NCBI GenBank assembly: GCA_022778785.1
Contig: JALFSO010000009.1
Location: forward strand, 23,085 to 87,084
Length of the DNA stretch: 64,000 nucleotides
Reading direction: 5' to 3'
Origin: Dysosmobacter sp.
GTDB lineage: Bacteria; Bacillota; Clostridia; Oscillospirales; Oscillospiraceae
In this document: piece by piece, positions 14,749-23,181 of the stretch
Layout of the letters: the number at the start of each line of letters is the position of its first letter
Numbering within the stretch: position 1 is the stretch's first letter
Made by a program: the position numbers and the translations under genes
The notes under the pieces: model-generated
What the model was told of the DNA's origin: nothing
Seen by the model: the letters and a program-made list of their open reading frames with translations, nothing else
The model's database searches: none

Positions 14749-15702
14749 ATGGACATTTTTTGGACAGTCCTTCTGTTTTTGCTGGGACTGGTGCTGATCG
14801 TCAAGGGCGGCGATTGGTTCCTGGACGGCGCCGTCTGGATCGCCGAGACCACCGGCGTGCCCCGGTTCATCATCGGCGCCACCGTGGTGTCCCTGGCCAC
14901 CACCCTGCCGGAGTTGACGGTGTCCGCCACCGGCGTTATGAAGGGCGAGGTGGATCTGGCGGTGGGCAACGCCGTGGGCTCCGTCACCGCCAATCTGGGC
15001 CTGATCCTGGGCATCTCCATCGTCTGCATTCCCGCCGTGGTCAGCAAGAAGCAGTTCAATCTCAAGGCCGTCCTCATGGCGCTGGCGGCGGGATTGCTGA
15101 TGGTACTGTGCCGGGGCGGTGTACTGCCTGTGGCCCCCAGCCTGCTGCTGTTCGTCATCTTCGCCCTGTATCTGTGGAACAACATCCAGGACGCCCGCAC
15201 CAGCATGGCCGATCACCAGGAACACCACGGAAAGCACCGGGTCTCCCGGCGGCAGATGGCCCTGAAGCTGTTCCTGTTCGCCATCGGCATCGCCGCCATC
15301 GTCAGCGGTTCCCAACTCCTCATCACCTACGGCAGCGAGCTGGCGCTGCTGCTGGGTGTGCCCTCCAGCATCATCGGCGTCACGCTGGTGGCGGTGGGCA
15401 CCTCCCTGCCGGAGCTGGTGACCACCGTGACGGCCATCATCAAGAAAGAGGCGTCCATGTCCGTGGGCAACATCATCGGCGCCAACGTCATCGACCTGAC
15501 GCTGATTCTGCCCGTCTGCTCCATGCTCTCCGGCGGCACCCTCTCCATCGCCGCCCAGACCACCGCCCTGGACCTGCCGGTGTGCCTGCTGCTGTGTCTG
15601 GTGTCCGTCCTGCCGCCACTGCTGAAGGGACGATTTTACCGCTGGCAGGGTGTGCTGATGCTGGTCCTGTACGCCGCCTATATGGTAGTGCTGGTGGCTT
15701 GA
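14749..15702 (+). CDS. CaCA-family cation/H+ or cation/Na+ antiporter, probable Mn2+/Ca2+ exporter
   Basis: A 317-residue antiporter of the calcium:cation superfamily (YrbG-type, PF01699 twice). Two inverted alpha-repeats are clear: GATVVSLATTLPELTVSATG with VGNAVGSVTANLGLILG (about residues 43-90) and GVTLVAVGTSLPELVTTVTA with VGNIIGANVIDLTLILP (about 205-250), each with the ion-binding Glu. A His-rich loop (DHQEHHGKHR, about 154-163) joins the halves and may sense metal. The family usually moves Ca2+; the Mn2+ riboswitch directly upstream argues for Mn2+ efflux as a physiological role. ATG 14749 has AGAGGA 10 nt upstream. Confidence 0.88.
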   Translation: MDIFWTVLLFLLGLVLIVKGGDWFLDGAVWIAETTGVPRFIIGATVVSLATTLPELTVSATGVMKGEVDLAVGNAVGSVTANLGLILGISIVCIPAVVSKKQFNLKAVLMALAAGLLMVLCRGGVLPVAPSLLLFVIFALYLWNNIQDARTSMADHQEHHGKHRVSRRQMALKLFLFAIGIAAIVSGSQLLITYGSELALLLGVPSSIIGVTLVAVGTSLPELVTTVTAIIKKEASMSVGNIIGANVIDLTLILPVCSMLSGGTLSIAAQTTALDLPVCLLLCLVSVLPPLLKGRFYRWQGVLMLVLYAAYMVVLVA

Positions 15703-15718
15703 AAACATATGATCCTTG

Positions 15719-15760
15719 AACGGCGTGGATGTCCAAAGGCATCCTCGCCGTTGCCTTTTT
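15719..15760 (+). terminator. Terminator after the antiporter gene
   Basis: 13-bp stem with one T-T mismatch (15719-15731 with 15740-15752), 8-nt loop, then CCTTTTT. The right arm overlaps the -35 of the first his promoter. Confidence 0.8.
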
Positions 15761-15779
15761 CCGGGGGCTGTGGTAAAAT
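15751..15779 (+). promoter_or_regulatory. Histidine operon promoter P1
   Basis: -35 TTGCCT (15751-15756), 17-nt spacer, -10 TAAAAT (15774-15779) preceded by TGG (extended -10). Confidence 0.6.
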
Positions 15780-15832
15780 CCCGATAAAAGCCGCGGAATA
15801 TCGGGCTGCTTTTGTGCAATCCAGAGATTTTT

Positions 15833-15881
15833 ATTTGATATCGAACTATCACTTTACTTTGTTATCAAATTGAAGTATTCT
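15833..15881 (+). promoter_or_regulatory. Histidine operon promoter P2 with inverted-repeat operator candidate
   Basis: An AT-rich island holds -35 TTTACT (15853-15858), 17-nt spacer and -10 TATTCT (15876-15881). A perfect 8-bp inverted repeat, ATTTGATA (15833-15840) and TATCAAAT (15863-15870), separated by 22 nt, flanks the -35. The right half lies inside the spacer, where a repressor would block polymerase. No T-box or histidine-rich leader peptide was seen. Confidence 0.45.
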
Positions 15882-15938
15882 ATGCATAGGAACAACCGTG
15901 CAGTTTTGTCATCTCTATTGTCAAGCGAGGGGTTTCCA

Positions 15939-17531
15939 ATGGAACTGGATCTGAATATTCTCAAGCCTCAGGAGCAGGCCGCCCTGCGGCTGCGGTTTTT
16001 GTACGAGGGCGCAGGCTACCGCAAATACCACATGGGCCGGTTCGAGGAATACGGCCTGTATCAGGAGAACCGGCGGTTTCTCTCCAGCGAGCAGGTCATC
16101 ACCTTTACGGATCTGGACGGCCGTCTGCTGGCTTTGAAGCCGGACGTGACGCTGTCCATCGCCAAGAACGCCCAGCCGGGTCCGGCGGAGTGCCTGCGGT
16201 ACTACTATTCCGAAAACGTCTACCGCCCCAATCTGGAGAGCCACACCTTCCAGGAGATCAGCCAGATGGGCGTGGAGTGCGTGGGCACCGTGGACCAGGA
16301 CGCCGTGGAGCAGGTGGTGTCCCTGGCGGCGGACACCCTGGCGGCCATGGGCGCGGACCACGCCCTGGAGCTGAGCCACATGGGCTTCGTCACCGGTCTG
16401 CTGGATGCGGTGGGGGCCCCCGCCGCCATCCGGCCCCAGCTGCTGGTGTGCGTCCGGGACAAGAACGCCCACGATTTGCAGGAGATCGCCGGAAAGGCGG
16501 GGCTGTCCCGCCAGGGCATCGACGCCCTGCGGCGGCTGACAAGCCTGTCCGGCGAGTGGCGGACGGTGCTGGCTGCGGCGGAGCCTCTGGCCCTGAATGC
16601 TGCCATGGGAGATGCACTGACGGAGCTGCGGGCCGTCTGCGAGGCGCTGGAGGCCAAGTGCAAGGCGAACGCTCTGACCCTGGACCTGTCCCTGGTGAAC
16701 GACATTGCCTACTACAATGGTCTGGTGATCCAGGGCTATCTGGCGGGGCTGCCCCGCCCCGTGCTGCGGGGCGGACGGTACGACCCCCTGCTGGAGCAGT
16801 TTACCCCCGGCGCCCGGGCCATCGGCTTCGGCGTGTATCTGGACGAGATGGAGCGCCTCAGCGCCCCGGCGGCTCCGGTGGAATCCGGCGCCCCGGCGGA
16901 GAAGGTGATGCTGAACGTGGCGCTGCCCAAGGGCCGTCTGGGCGACAAGGTGTACAATCTGCTGGCGGGCGTGGGCTACGGCTGTCCCGAGAACTACGCC
17001 GACACCCGGAAGCTGGTGGTGGAGAACCGGGAGGCGGGCATCCGCTACTTCCTGGTGAAGCCCAGCGACGTGGCCATCTACGTGGAACACGGCGCGGCGG
17101 ACATCGGCATCGTGGGAAAGGACATTCTGGCGGAGTCCGGCGCCGACGTGTACGAGCTGCTGGACACGGGTCTGGGCAAGTGCCGGATGTGCGTGGCCGG
17201 ACCCAAGGACTTTGAGGACGATCCCGGCCGCACTCTGCGGGTGGCCACCAAGTTCACCAACATCGCCAAGAGCTACTACGCCGCCCAGGGGCGGGACATC
17301 GACATCATCCATCTCAACGGCTCCATCGAGCTGGCTCCCATTCTGGGACTCAGCGACGTCATCGTGGACATTGTGGAGACCGGCACCACCCTGCGGGAGA
17401 ACGATTTGAAGGTCGTGACGGAGTTCATGCCCATCTCCGCCCGGCTCATTGCCAACCGGGGCAGCTATCAGTTCAAGCGCCGGGAAATCGACACCCTCCT
17501 GGGCAAGCTGGCGGAGGTGATCGGAAAATGA
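15939..17531 (+). CDS. hisZG: HisZ-HisG fusion: ATP phosphoribosyltransferase with its regulatory subunit
   Basis: First enzyme of histidine synthesis, joining ATP and PRPP. Residues 1-~308 are HisZ, a histidyl-tRNA synthetase-like regulatory subunit (FTDLDGRLLALKPDVTLSIAK, RYYYSENVYRPN, GGRYDPLLEQF). An Ala/Pro linker (~309-323) leads to a complete short-form HisG (324-530): LPKGRLGDKVY, GIVGKDIL, and the PRPP loop DIVETGTTLRENDL. The two are normally separate genes forming a hetero-octamer; here the frame is open throughout with no stop or frameshift. ATG 15939 is chosen by GAGGGG 6 nt upstream. hisD follows with an ATGA overlap. Confidence 0.92.
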   Translation: MELDLNILKPQEQAALRLRFLYEGAGYRKYHMGRFEEYGLYQENRRFLSSEQVITFTDLDGRLLALKPDVTLSIAKNAQPGPAECLRYYYSENVYRPNLESHTFQEISQMGVECVGTVDQDAVEQVVSLAADTLAAMGADHALELSHMGFVTGLLDAVGAPAAIRPQLLVCVRDKNAHDLQEIAGKAGLSRQGIDALRRLTSLSGEWRTVLAAAEPLALNAAMGDALTELRAVCEALEAKCKANALTLDLSLVNDIAYYNGLVIQGYLAGLPRPVLRGGRYDPLLEQFTPGARAIGFGVYLDEMERLSAPAAPVESGAPAEKVMLNVALPKGRLGDKVYNLLAGVGYGCPENYADTRKLVVENREAGIRYFLVKPSDVAIYVEHGAADIGIVGKDILAESGADVYELLDTGLGKCRMCVAGPKDFEDDPGRTLRVATKFTNIAKSYYAAQGRDIDIIHLNGSIELAPILGLSDVIVDIVETGTTLRENDLKVVTEFMPISARLIANRGSYQFKRREIDTLLGKLAEVIGK

Positions 17532-18814
17532 TCCGTATTCTGGATTTCAACGTCCTCCGTCCCCAGGATATCCTGAACCGGGACATCCGGGCGGAGGAGG
17601 ACGTCAGCGCCGCCGTGGACGCCATTCTGGCGGACGTGCGGCAGAATGGCGACGCCGCGCTGCGGCGGTACGCGGAGAAGTTCAACGGCGCGGCGCTGGA
17701 CCGTCCGGAGGTCACGCCGGGGGAATGGGACGCAGCGGTGGATTCCGTGGACCCGGACTTTCTGGAGACGCTTCGGCAGGCTGCGGACAACATCCGGGCC
17801 TTCCATGAAAAGCAGGTCCATGAAAACTTCGTCCTCACCCGGCCTGACGGCGTGCTGATGGGCCAGCGGTACACCCCCATCGAGAAGGTGGGCATCTGCA
17901 TCCCCGGCAGCCCCGTCACCTTCCCCTCCTCTGTTCTGATGAACGCCATCCCCGCCAGCATCGCCGGGGTGACGGACATCATCATGGTGACGCCGCCGGA
18001 CAAAAACGGCGCCATCAGCGCCGAGGCGCTGGCGGCGGCCCGTCTGGCGGGCGTGACCCGGGTGTTCAAAATGGGCGGAGCCCAGGCGGTGGCCGCCCTG
18101 GCCTACGGCACGGAGACCGTGCCCAGGGTAGATAAGATCGTGGGGCCCGGCGGCGTCTTCGTGGCCACCGCCAAGCGGAAGGTCTTCGGCACCGTGGCCA
18201 TTGACATGATCGCGGGTCCCAGCGAGATTTTAGTGGTGGCGGACGGCAAGTCCGACCCCCGGTGGGTGGCAGCGGACCTGCTGTCCCAGGCGGAACACGA
18301 CGTGCTGTCCTCCGCCGTGCTGGTGACGGACAGCCGTCCCCTGGCCGAGACCGTTCAGGCGGAGCTGGAGGTCCAGTTGGCCCAGCTTCCCCGGGAGGAT
18401 GTGGCCCGTCAGTCCATCGACACCAACGGCCGCATCATCGTCACCGACGATTTGGACAAGGCGGTGGAGGCCGTCAACATCATCGCGCCGGAGCATCTGG
18501 AGCTGTGCGTGGACGAACCCTTCACCCTGCTGGGCAAGGTGAAGAACGCCGGCAGCATTTTCCTGGGCCGCCGGGCGTCGGAGGCTCTGGGAGACTACTT
18601 TGCCGGTCCCAACCACACCCTGCCCACCTCCGGCACCGCCCGGTTCTCCAGTCCCCTCAGCGTGGATGATTTCGTGAAGAAGTCCAGCTTTCTCTACTAC
18701 AGTGAGGAGGCTTTGCAAAAAGCCGCGCCCCGGGTGGCGGATTTTGCGGAGCGGGAGGGCCTCCACGCCCACGCCCGCAGCGTCACCATCCGGACGGAAA
18801 CACAAGGAAAGTGA
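17528..18814 (+). CDS. hisD: Histidinol dehydrogenase
   Basis: A 428-residue zinc enzyme that oxidises L-histidinol to histidine in two NAD-dependent steps, the end of the pathway. Signature features: MGGAQAVAALAYGTETVPRVDKIVGPGG-type NAD region, AGPSEILVVAD, and the zinc ligands in DLLSQAEHD. Later GPNHTLPTSGTARFSSPLSVDDF and the C-terminal EGLHAHARSV complete the active site. Length is typical (about 430). The ATG overlaps the hisZG stop by four bases and is preceded by a strong GGAGGTGAT inside that gene. Confidence 0.96.
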   Translation: MIRILDFNVLRPQDILNRDIRAEEDVSAAVDAILADVRQNGDAALRRYAEKFNGAALDRPEVTPGEWDAAVDSVDPDFLETLRQAADNIRAFHEKQVHENFVLTRPDGVLMGQRYTPIEKVGICIPGSPVTFPSSVLMNAIPASIAGVTDIIMVTPPDKNGAISAEALAAARLAGVTRVFKMGGAQAVAALAYGTETVPRVDKIVGPGGVFVATAKRKVFGTVAIDMIAGPSEILVVADGKSDPRWVAADLLSQAEHDVLSSAVLVTDSRPLAETVQAELEVQLAQLPREDVARQSIDTNGRIIVTDDLDKAVEAVNIIAPEHLELCVDEPFTLLGKVKNAGSIFLGRRASEALGDYFAGPNHTLPTSGTARFSSPLSVDDFVKKSSFLYYSEEALQKAAPRVADFAEREGLHAHARSVTIRTETQGK

Positions 18815-18824
18815 GGTACGCGCC

Positions 18825-19892
18825 ATGAGTCGCTTTTTATCCCCTGAGTCTGCCGCCCTGGAGCCCTATACCCCCGGCGAGCAGCCCCAGAATATCCCCT
18901 ATAACAAGCTGAACACCAACGAGAGCCCCTTCCCCCCCTCCCCCAAGGTCCTGAAGGCCCTGTCCCGGGCGGAGATGCTGAAACTGAACCTATACTCCGA
19001 TCCCACCTGCGCCCGGCTGTGCGGCGCCGTGGCGAAACGGTATGAGCTGCGGACGGAGCAGGTGGCCGTGGGCAACGGCTCCGACGAGCTGCTGAGCTTC
19101 GCCTTCCGGGCCTTCTGCGGCACCGGCAAGGGCTGCGCCTTCCCGGACATCACCTACGGCTTCTATCAGGTCTGGGCCCAGTACTACGGGCTGGACGCCA
19201 CGGTCATCCCCCTGCGGGAGGACTTCACCATCGCCGTGGACGACTACATGGACTATCCCGGCACCATCTTCCTGGCCAATCCCAACGCCCTCACCGGCAT
19301 CGCCCTGCCCCGGACGGAGATCCAGCGGCTGCTGGAGGCCAACCCGGACCGGGTCGTAGTGGTAGACGAGGCCTACGTGGACTTCGGCGGCGAGAGCTGC
19401 GTCCCCCTGCTGTTCCGGTATGACAATCTGCTGATCATCCAGACCATGTCCAAGAGCCGCTCCCTGGCCGGCGGGCGCATCGGCTTTGCCCTGGGCAGCC
19501 CGGACCTCATCGCCGACATCAACCGGGTGAAGTACAGCTTCAACCCCTACAACGTCAACCGGCTCAGCATCGTGGCCGGCGCGGCGGCCATGGAGGACGA
19601 GCCCTACTTCCAGCAGTGTACCGCCGCCATTCAGAAGAACCGGGCGTGGACGGTGCGGGAGCTGACGGCCCTGGGCTTCACTGTTCTGCCCTCGGAGGCC
19701 AACTTCATCTTCGCCAAGTCGGATAAAATTCCCGGCGGCGAGCTGTACCGGAAGCTGAAGGAGAACGGCATTCTGGTGCGCCACTTCGACGCGCCGGAGC
19801 GCATCACGGACTACTGCCGCATCACCATCGGGTCCCTGGAGCAGATGGTGGAGCTGGTGGATGAGATCACCCGTCTGCTGGAGGAGGTTTGA
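18825..19892 (+). CDS. hisC: Histidinol-phosphate aminotransferase
   Basis: A 355-residue PLP enzyme (aminotransferase class I/II) converting imidazole acetol phosphate to histidinol phosphate with glutamate. PLP features: ANPNALTG (151-158, a variant of NPNNPTG), DEAYVDF (181-187) and the Schiff-base lysine K210 in QTMSKSRSLAGGRIG, with R218 after it. ATG 18825 is chosen by GTGAGG about 8 nt upstream and the homology start; it lies 10 nt after hisD. Confidence 0.95.
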   Translation: MSRFLSPESAALEPYTPGEQPQNIPYNKLNTNESPFPPSPKVLKALSRAEMLKLNLYSDPTCARLCGAVAKRYELRTEQVAVGNGSDELLSFAFRAFCGTGKGCAFPDITYGFYQVWAQYYGLDATVIPLREDFTIAVDDYMDYPGTIFLANPNALTGIALPRTEIQRLLEANPDRVVVVDEAYVDFGGESCVPLLFRYDNLLIIQTMSKSRSLAGGRIGFALGSPDLIADINRVKYSFNPYNVNRLSIVAGAAAMEDEPYFQQCTAAIQKNRAWTVRELTALGFTVLPSEANFIFAKSDKIPGGELYRKLKENGILVRHFDAPERITDYCRITIGSLEQMVELVDEITRLLEEV

Positions 19893-19894
19893 CC

Positions 19895-20482
19895 ATGCGG
19901 AACGCGGAGATCCGGCGGGACACCGCCGAGACCCGGATCGTCCTGTCTCTGGACCTGGACGGCACCGGAAAGAGCGCCATCGACACCGGCTGCGGCTTTC
20001 TGAATCATATGCTGACCCTGCTGGCCCGCCACGGGGACTTCGATCTCACCGTCACCTGTCACGGCGACACGGAGGTGGACTACCACCACACCGTGGAGGA
20101 CATCGGCATTGCCCTGGGCCAGGCCTTCACCTCCGCCCTGGGCGACAAGCGGGGCATCGTCCGGTACGGCCAGTTCCTGCTGCCCATGGACGAGACGCTG
20201 GTGCTGTGCGCCGTGGATCTGTCCGGCCGGGACTATCTTGGGTGGGCGGTGGAGCTGCCCGCCCAGAAGGTGGGCGACTTCGACACGGAGCTGGCCAAGG
20301 AGTTCTGGCTGGGCTTCGTCCGAAACTGCCCCTGTTCCCTCCACTTCCGGCAGCTGGCGGGAGAGAACACCCACCACATTCTGGAGGCCGCCTTCAAGGG
20401 CGCGGGCCGTGCGCTGAAGATGGCCGTGGCCATGGACCCCAGGCATCTGAACGACATCCCCAGCACCAAAGGGACCCTGTAA
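19895..20482 (+). CDS. hisB: Imidazoleglycerol-phosphate dehydratase
   Basis: A 195-residue manganese enzyme dehydrating imidazoleglycerol phosphate to imidazole acetol phosphate. It is the stand-alone dehydratase without the phosphatase half found in enterobacterial HisB. Metal-binding histidine clusters are intact: GFLNHML, VDYHHTVEDIGIALG and GENTHHILEAAFKGAGRAL, with the C-terminal STKGTL. ATG 19895 has GAGGAGG 7 nt upstream; a TTG two codons earlier is in frame but too close to that site. The missing phosphatase is supplied by hisJ at the end of the operon. Confidence 0.96.
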   Translation: MRNAEIRRDTAETRIVLSLDLDGTGKSAIDTGCGFLNHMLTLLARHGDFDLTVTCHGDTEVDYHHTVEDIGIALGQAFTSALGDKRGIVRYGQFLLPMDETLVLCAVDLSGRDYLGWAVELPAQKVGDFDTELAKEFWLGFVRNCPCSLHFRQLAGENTHHILEAAFKGAGRALKMAVAMDPRHLNDIPSTKGTL

Positions 20483-20495
20483 AGGAGGAGCTGCT

Positions 20496-21107
20496 ATGAT
20501 CGCCATTGTGGATTACGGCGTGGGGAATCTGTTCTCCCTGTCCTCCAGTCTGAAGGCCCTGGGCCTGGAGGCGGAGATCACCCGGGCCCCTGCCCGGCTC
20601 CGGGCGGCGGACCGCATCATCCTCCCCGGCGTGGGCGCCTTCGGCGACGCCCGCCGGAAGCTGGACGACACGGGCCTTGTCCCCGTCATCCAGGAGGAGG
20701 CGCAGCGCAAGCCCCTGCTGGGCATCTGCCTGGGGATGCAGCTGCTGTTCGACCGCAGCTTCGAGTACGGCGAACACGCCGGCCTGGGCCTGATCCCCGG
20801 CGAGGTGGCGGACCTCCGCGACGATCTGACAGACAAGACCCTGAAGGTCCCCCACATGGGCTGGAACAGCCTGCAGATCGTCCGGGACGATCCCCTGTTT
20901 CAATATTTCAAGGACGGCGAGTACGTCTATTACGTCCACAGCTTCTACGCCCGGAACTGCGCCGACAGCATCCTGGGCACCTCTCAGTACGGCAATGTGG
21001 CCGTCACCGGTGCGGTGCGGAACGGGAACGTCTACGGCACCCAGTTCCACCCGGAGAAGTCCGGCGACGCGGGACTGCGGCTGCTGAAGGCGTTTTCGGA
21101 GCTGTGA
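20496..21107 (+). CDS. hisH: Imidazole glycerol phosphate synthase, glutaminase subunit
   Basis: A 203-residue class I glutamine amidotransferase that feeds ammonia to HisF. The nucleophile is C78 in GICLGMQLL, with the partner His and Glu in TQFHPEKSGDAGL; the oxyanion loop is LPGVGAFGDA (43-52) as in other HisH. ATG 20496 follows AAAGGAGGAG. It is separated from its partner hisF by a flavin-type gene and hisA, which is common in this pathway except for the flavin gene. Confidence 0.96.
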   Translation: MIAIVDYGVGNLFSLSSSLKALGLEAEITRAPARLRAADRIILPGVGAFGDARRKLDDTGLVPVIQEEAQRKPLLGICLGMQLLFDRSFEYGEHAGLGLIPGEVADLRDDLTDKTLKVPHMGWNSLQIVRDDPLFQYFKDGEYVYYVHSFYARNCADSILGTSQYGNVAVTGAVRNGNVYGTQFHPEKSGDAGLRLLKAFSEL

Positions 21108-21130
21108 CGCATGAAAAGGAGAAGTCTGCT

Positions 21131-21604
21131 ATGAGAAGAAAAGACCGGGAAGTGACGGACCCCCAGCGCATTGAGGAGATCATCTCCGCCTGCCACTGCT
21201 GCCGTCTGGGCTTCTGCGACGGCGGAAAGCCCTACATCGTCCCCCTGAACTTTGGCTTCTTCCGCCGGGAGGACGGCGGCTACACCTTCTATTTCCACAG
21301 CGCCCGAGAGGGCCGGAAGCTGGATCTGGTCCGGCAGACCGGTTGGGCCGGATTCGAGCTGGACACCGGCTATCAGATCCACGAGGGTGACACCGCCTGC
21401 GACTACTCCGCCGCCTTCCAGAGCGTCATCGGCGGCGGAAAAGTCTCCATCGTGGAGGACCCCGCCGAGAAGGAGACGGCCCTCCGGCTCCTGATGGCCC
21501 ACATGGCCGGGGACCGGCCCTGGTCCTTCACCCCCCAGATGCTGGCCTCCGTGTGCGTCATCCGTCTGGACACGGAGGAGCTGTCCTGCAAGGTACACCT
21601 GTGA
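21131..21604 (+). CDS. Pyridoxamine 5'-phosphate oxidase-like flavin-binding protein inside the his operon
   Basis: A 157-residue split-barrel protein of the PNPOx-like/NimA group (PF12900-type). Visible: RRKDREVTDPQRIEEIISAC at the start, LGFCDGGKPYIVPLNFGF, YFHSAREGRKLDLV and the C-terminal VCVIRLDTEELSCK. Members bind FMN, F420 or haem, and some reduce nitroimidazoles; the physiological substrate is usually unknown. ATG 21131 is chosen by AAGGAG 9 nt upstream; the open frame from 21104 overlaps hisH. It has no known step in histidine synthesis, so it is either carried along or has a protective or regulatory role. Confidence 0.8.
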   Translation: MRRKDREVTDPQRIEEIISACHCCRLGFCDGGKPYIVPLNFGFFRREDGGYTFYFHSAREGRKLDLVRQTGWAGFELDTGYQIHEGDTACDYSAAFQSVIGGGKVSIVEDPAEKETALRLLMAHMAGDRPWSFTPQMLASVCVIRLDTEELSCKVHL

Positions 21605-21634
21605 CCATCATTCCGCCGTAAAGGAGCGAACATC

Positions 21635-22351
21635 ATGCAGATCTTTCCCGCCATCGACCTGTCCGGCGGACAGGTGGTCCGCCTGTATCAGGGGGACTAC
21701 GACCAGATGACCGTCTACGGCCAGGACCCCTGTGCCGCCGCCCGGACATTCCTGGAAGCCGGCGCCAAATACCTCCATCTGGTGGACCTGGACGGTGCCA
21801 GAGACGGCACCACCGCCAACTTTGACTCCATCGCCGCCATCGCCCGCCAGGGCGGACTGTACATCGAGGTGGGCGGCGGCATCCGCACCGAGGACCGCAT
21901 CCGCCAGTATCTGGACCTGGGGGTGGGCCGGTGCATCCTGGGCACCATCGCCGTGAAGGACTTCGCCTTCACGGAGCGCATGGCCCAAAAGTACGGCGGC
22001 CGGATCGCCGTGGGCGTGGACGCCCGGGACGGGTACGTGGCCGTTAACGGCTGGAAGGAGTTGTCCCGGGAGCGGGGCGTGGACTTCTGCCGCCGTCTGC
22101 GGGACGCCGGGGTCCGCACCGTCATCTACACCGACATCAGCCGGGACGGCGCCGAGCGGGGCACCAATCTGGAGGTCTACCGAGAGCTGGCGGAGATCAG
22201 CGGACTGGACATCACCGCCTCCGGCGGCGTCAGTTCCCTGGAGGAGCTGCGGGCCCTGCGGGATATGGGCACCGGGGCCGCCATTCTGGGCAAGGCCCTG
22301 TACACCGGACGGCTGGACCTGAAGACGGTGCTGGCGGAATTTCAAGACTAA
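21635..22351 (+). CDS. hisA: ProFAR isomerase (phosphoribosylformimino-AICAR-P isomerase)
   Basis: A 238-residue TIM barrel catalysing the Amadori-type isomerisation of ProFAR to PRFAR. Catalytic aspartates are D8 (PAIDLSGGQVVRLYQGD) and the Asp in YTDISRDGAERG. Phosphate-binding segments VGGGIR and ASGGVSS are present in their usual places. Length is normal. ATG 21635 has AAGGAG 9 nt upstream. Confidence 0.96.
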   Translation: MQIFPAIDLSGGQVVRLYQGDYDQMTVYGQDPCAAARTFLEAGAKYLHLVDLDGARDGTTANFDSIAAIARQGGLYIEVGGGIRTEDRIRQYLDLGVGRCILGTIAVKDFAFTERMAQKYGGRIAVGVDARDGYVAVNGWKELSRERGVDFCRRLRDAGVRTVIYTDISRDGAERGTNLEVYRELAEISGLDITASGGVSSLEELRALRDMGTGAAILGKALYTGRLDLKTVLAEFQD

Positions 22352-22368
22352 AAAGCGAGGCGAGGACA

Positions 22369-23124
22369 ATGCTGGCAAAGCGCATCATCCCCTGTCTGGA
22401 CGTACGGAACGGACGGGTGGTCAAGGGCGTCAACTTCGAGGGTCTGCGGGACATGGCGGACCCGGTGGAGATGGCCCATTTCTACAACACCTCCGGCGCC
22501 GACGAGCTGGTGTTCTACGACATCACCGCCTCCGCCGAGGGCCGCACCCTGTTCACCGACGTCCTCCGCCGGGTGGCCAGTGAGATCTTTATTCCCCTGA
22601 CGGTGGGCGGCGGTATCAACACTGTGGACGATTTCGACCGGGTGCTGAAGTGCGGTGCCGACAAGGTCAGCGTCAACTCTGGTGCCATCCGGGACCCCTC
22701 CCTCATCGGCGTGGCGGCCCGGAAGTACGGCGACCAGTGCGTAGTCCTCAGCATGGACGTGAAGCGGGTGGACGGTCAGTTCCGCCTGTTCGCCAAGGGC
22801 GGCCGGGAGTACACCGGCATCGACGCCATGGACTGGGCGGTGAAGGGCGTGGCCAGCGGCGCGGGGGAGATCGTGCTGAACTCCATCGACACCGACGGCG
22901 TAAAGCAGGGCTTTGACCTGGAGATGCTGGACACCCTGGCATCCAAGGTCAGCGTCCCCATCATCGCCAGCGGCGGCGCGGGCAAGAAGGAGGACTTTGC
23001 GGAGCTGTTCCGCCATCCCGGCATCGACGCGGGACTGGCAGCCTCCATTTTCCACACGAAGCAGGTGGATATCCAGGATCTGAAGCGGTATCTCCGGGCC
23101 CAGGGCGTGGAGATGCGGGTATGA
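22369..23124 (+). CDS. hisF: Imidazole glycerol phosphate synthase, cyclase subunit
   Basis: A 251-residue TIM barrel that joins HisH-derived ammonia to PRFAR, giving imidazoleglycerol phosphate and AICAR. D11 (IIPCLDVRNGRVVKGVNF) and the second Asp (in YTGIDAMDW, usually AxD) mark the active site; VGGGINTVDD and ASGGAGKKEDF bind phosphates. The N-terminal gate and DITAS motif are present. It starts 17 nt after hisA. A 57-nt gap with no visible element precedes hisIE. Confidence 0.96.
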   Translation: MLAKRIIPCLDVRNGRVVKGVNFEGLRDMADPVEMAHFYNTSGADELVFYDITASAEGRTLFTDVLRRVASEIFIPLTVGGGINTVDDFDRVLKCGADKVSVNSGAIRDPSLIGVAARKYGDQCVVLSMDVKRVDGQFRLFAKGGREYTGIDAMDWAVKGVASGAGEIVLNSIDTDGVKQGFDLEMLDTLASKVSVPIIASGGAGKKEDFAELFRHPGIDAGLAASIFHTKQVDIQDLKRYLRAQGVEMRV

Positions 23125-23181
23125 CATACAAAAGCCGGGGCGGGCTGTGTGTCCCGGAGATGAAAAAGGAGAGCAAGACCC

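Noticed and set aside
15790-15938. T-box or histidine-rich leader peptide before the his operon
   Set aside because: No T-box core sequence, no specifier hairpin and no run of His codons could be found.
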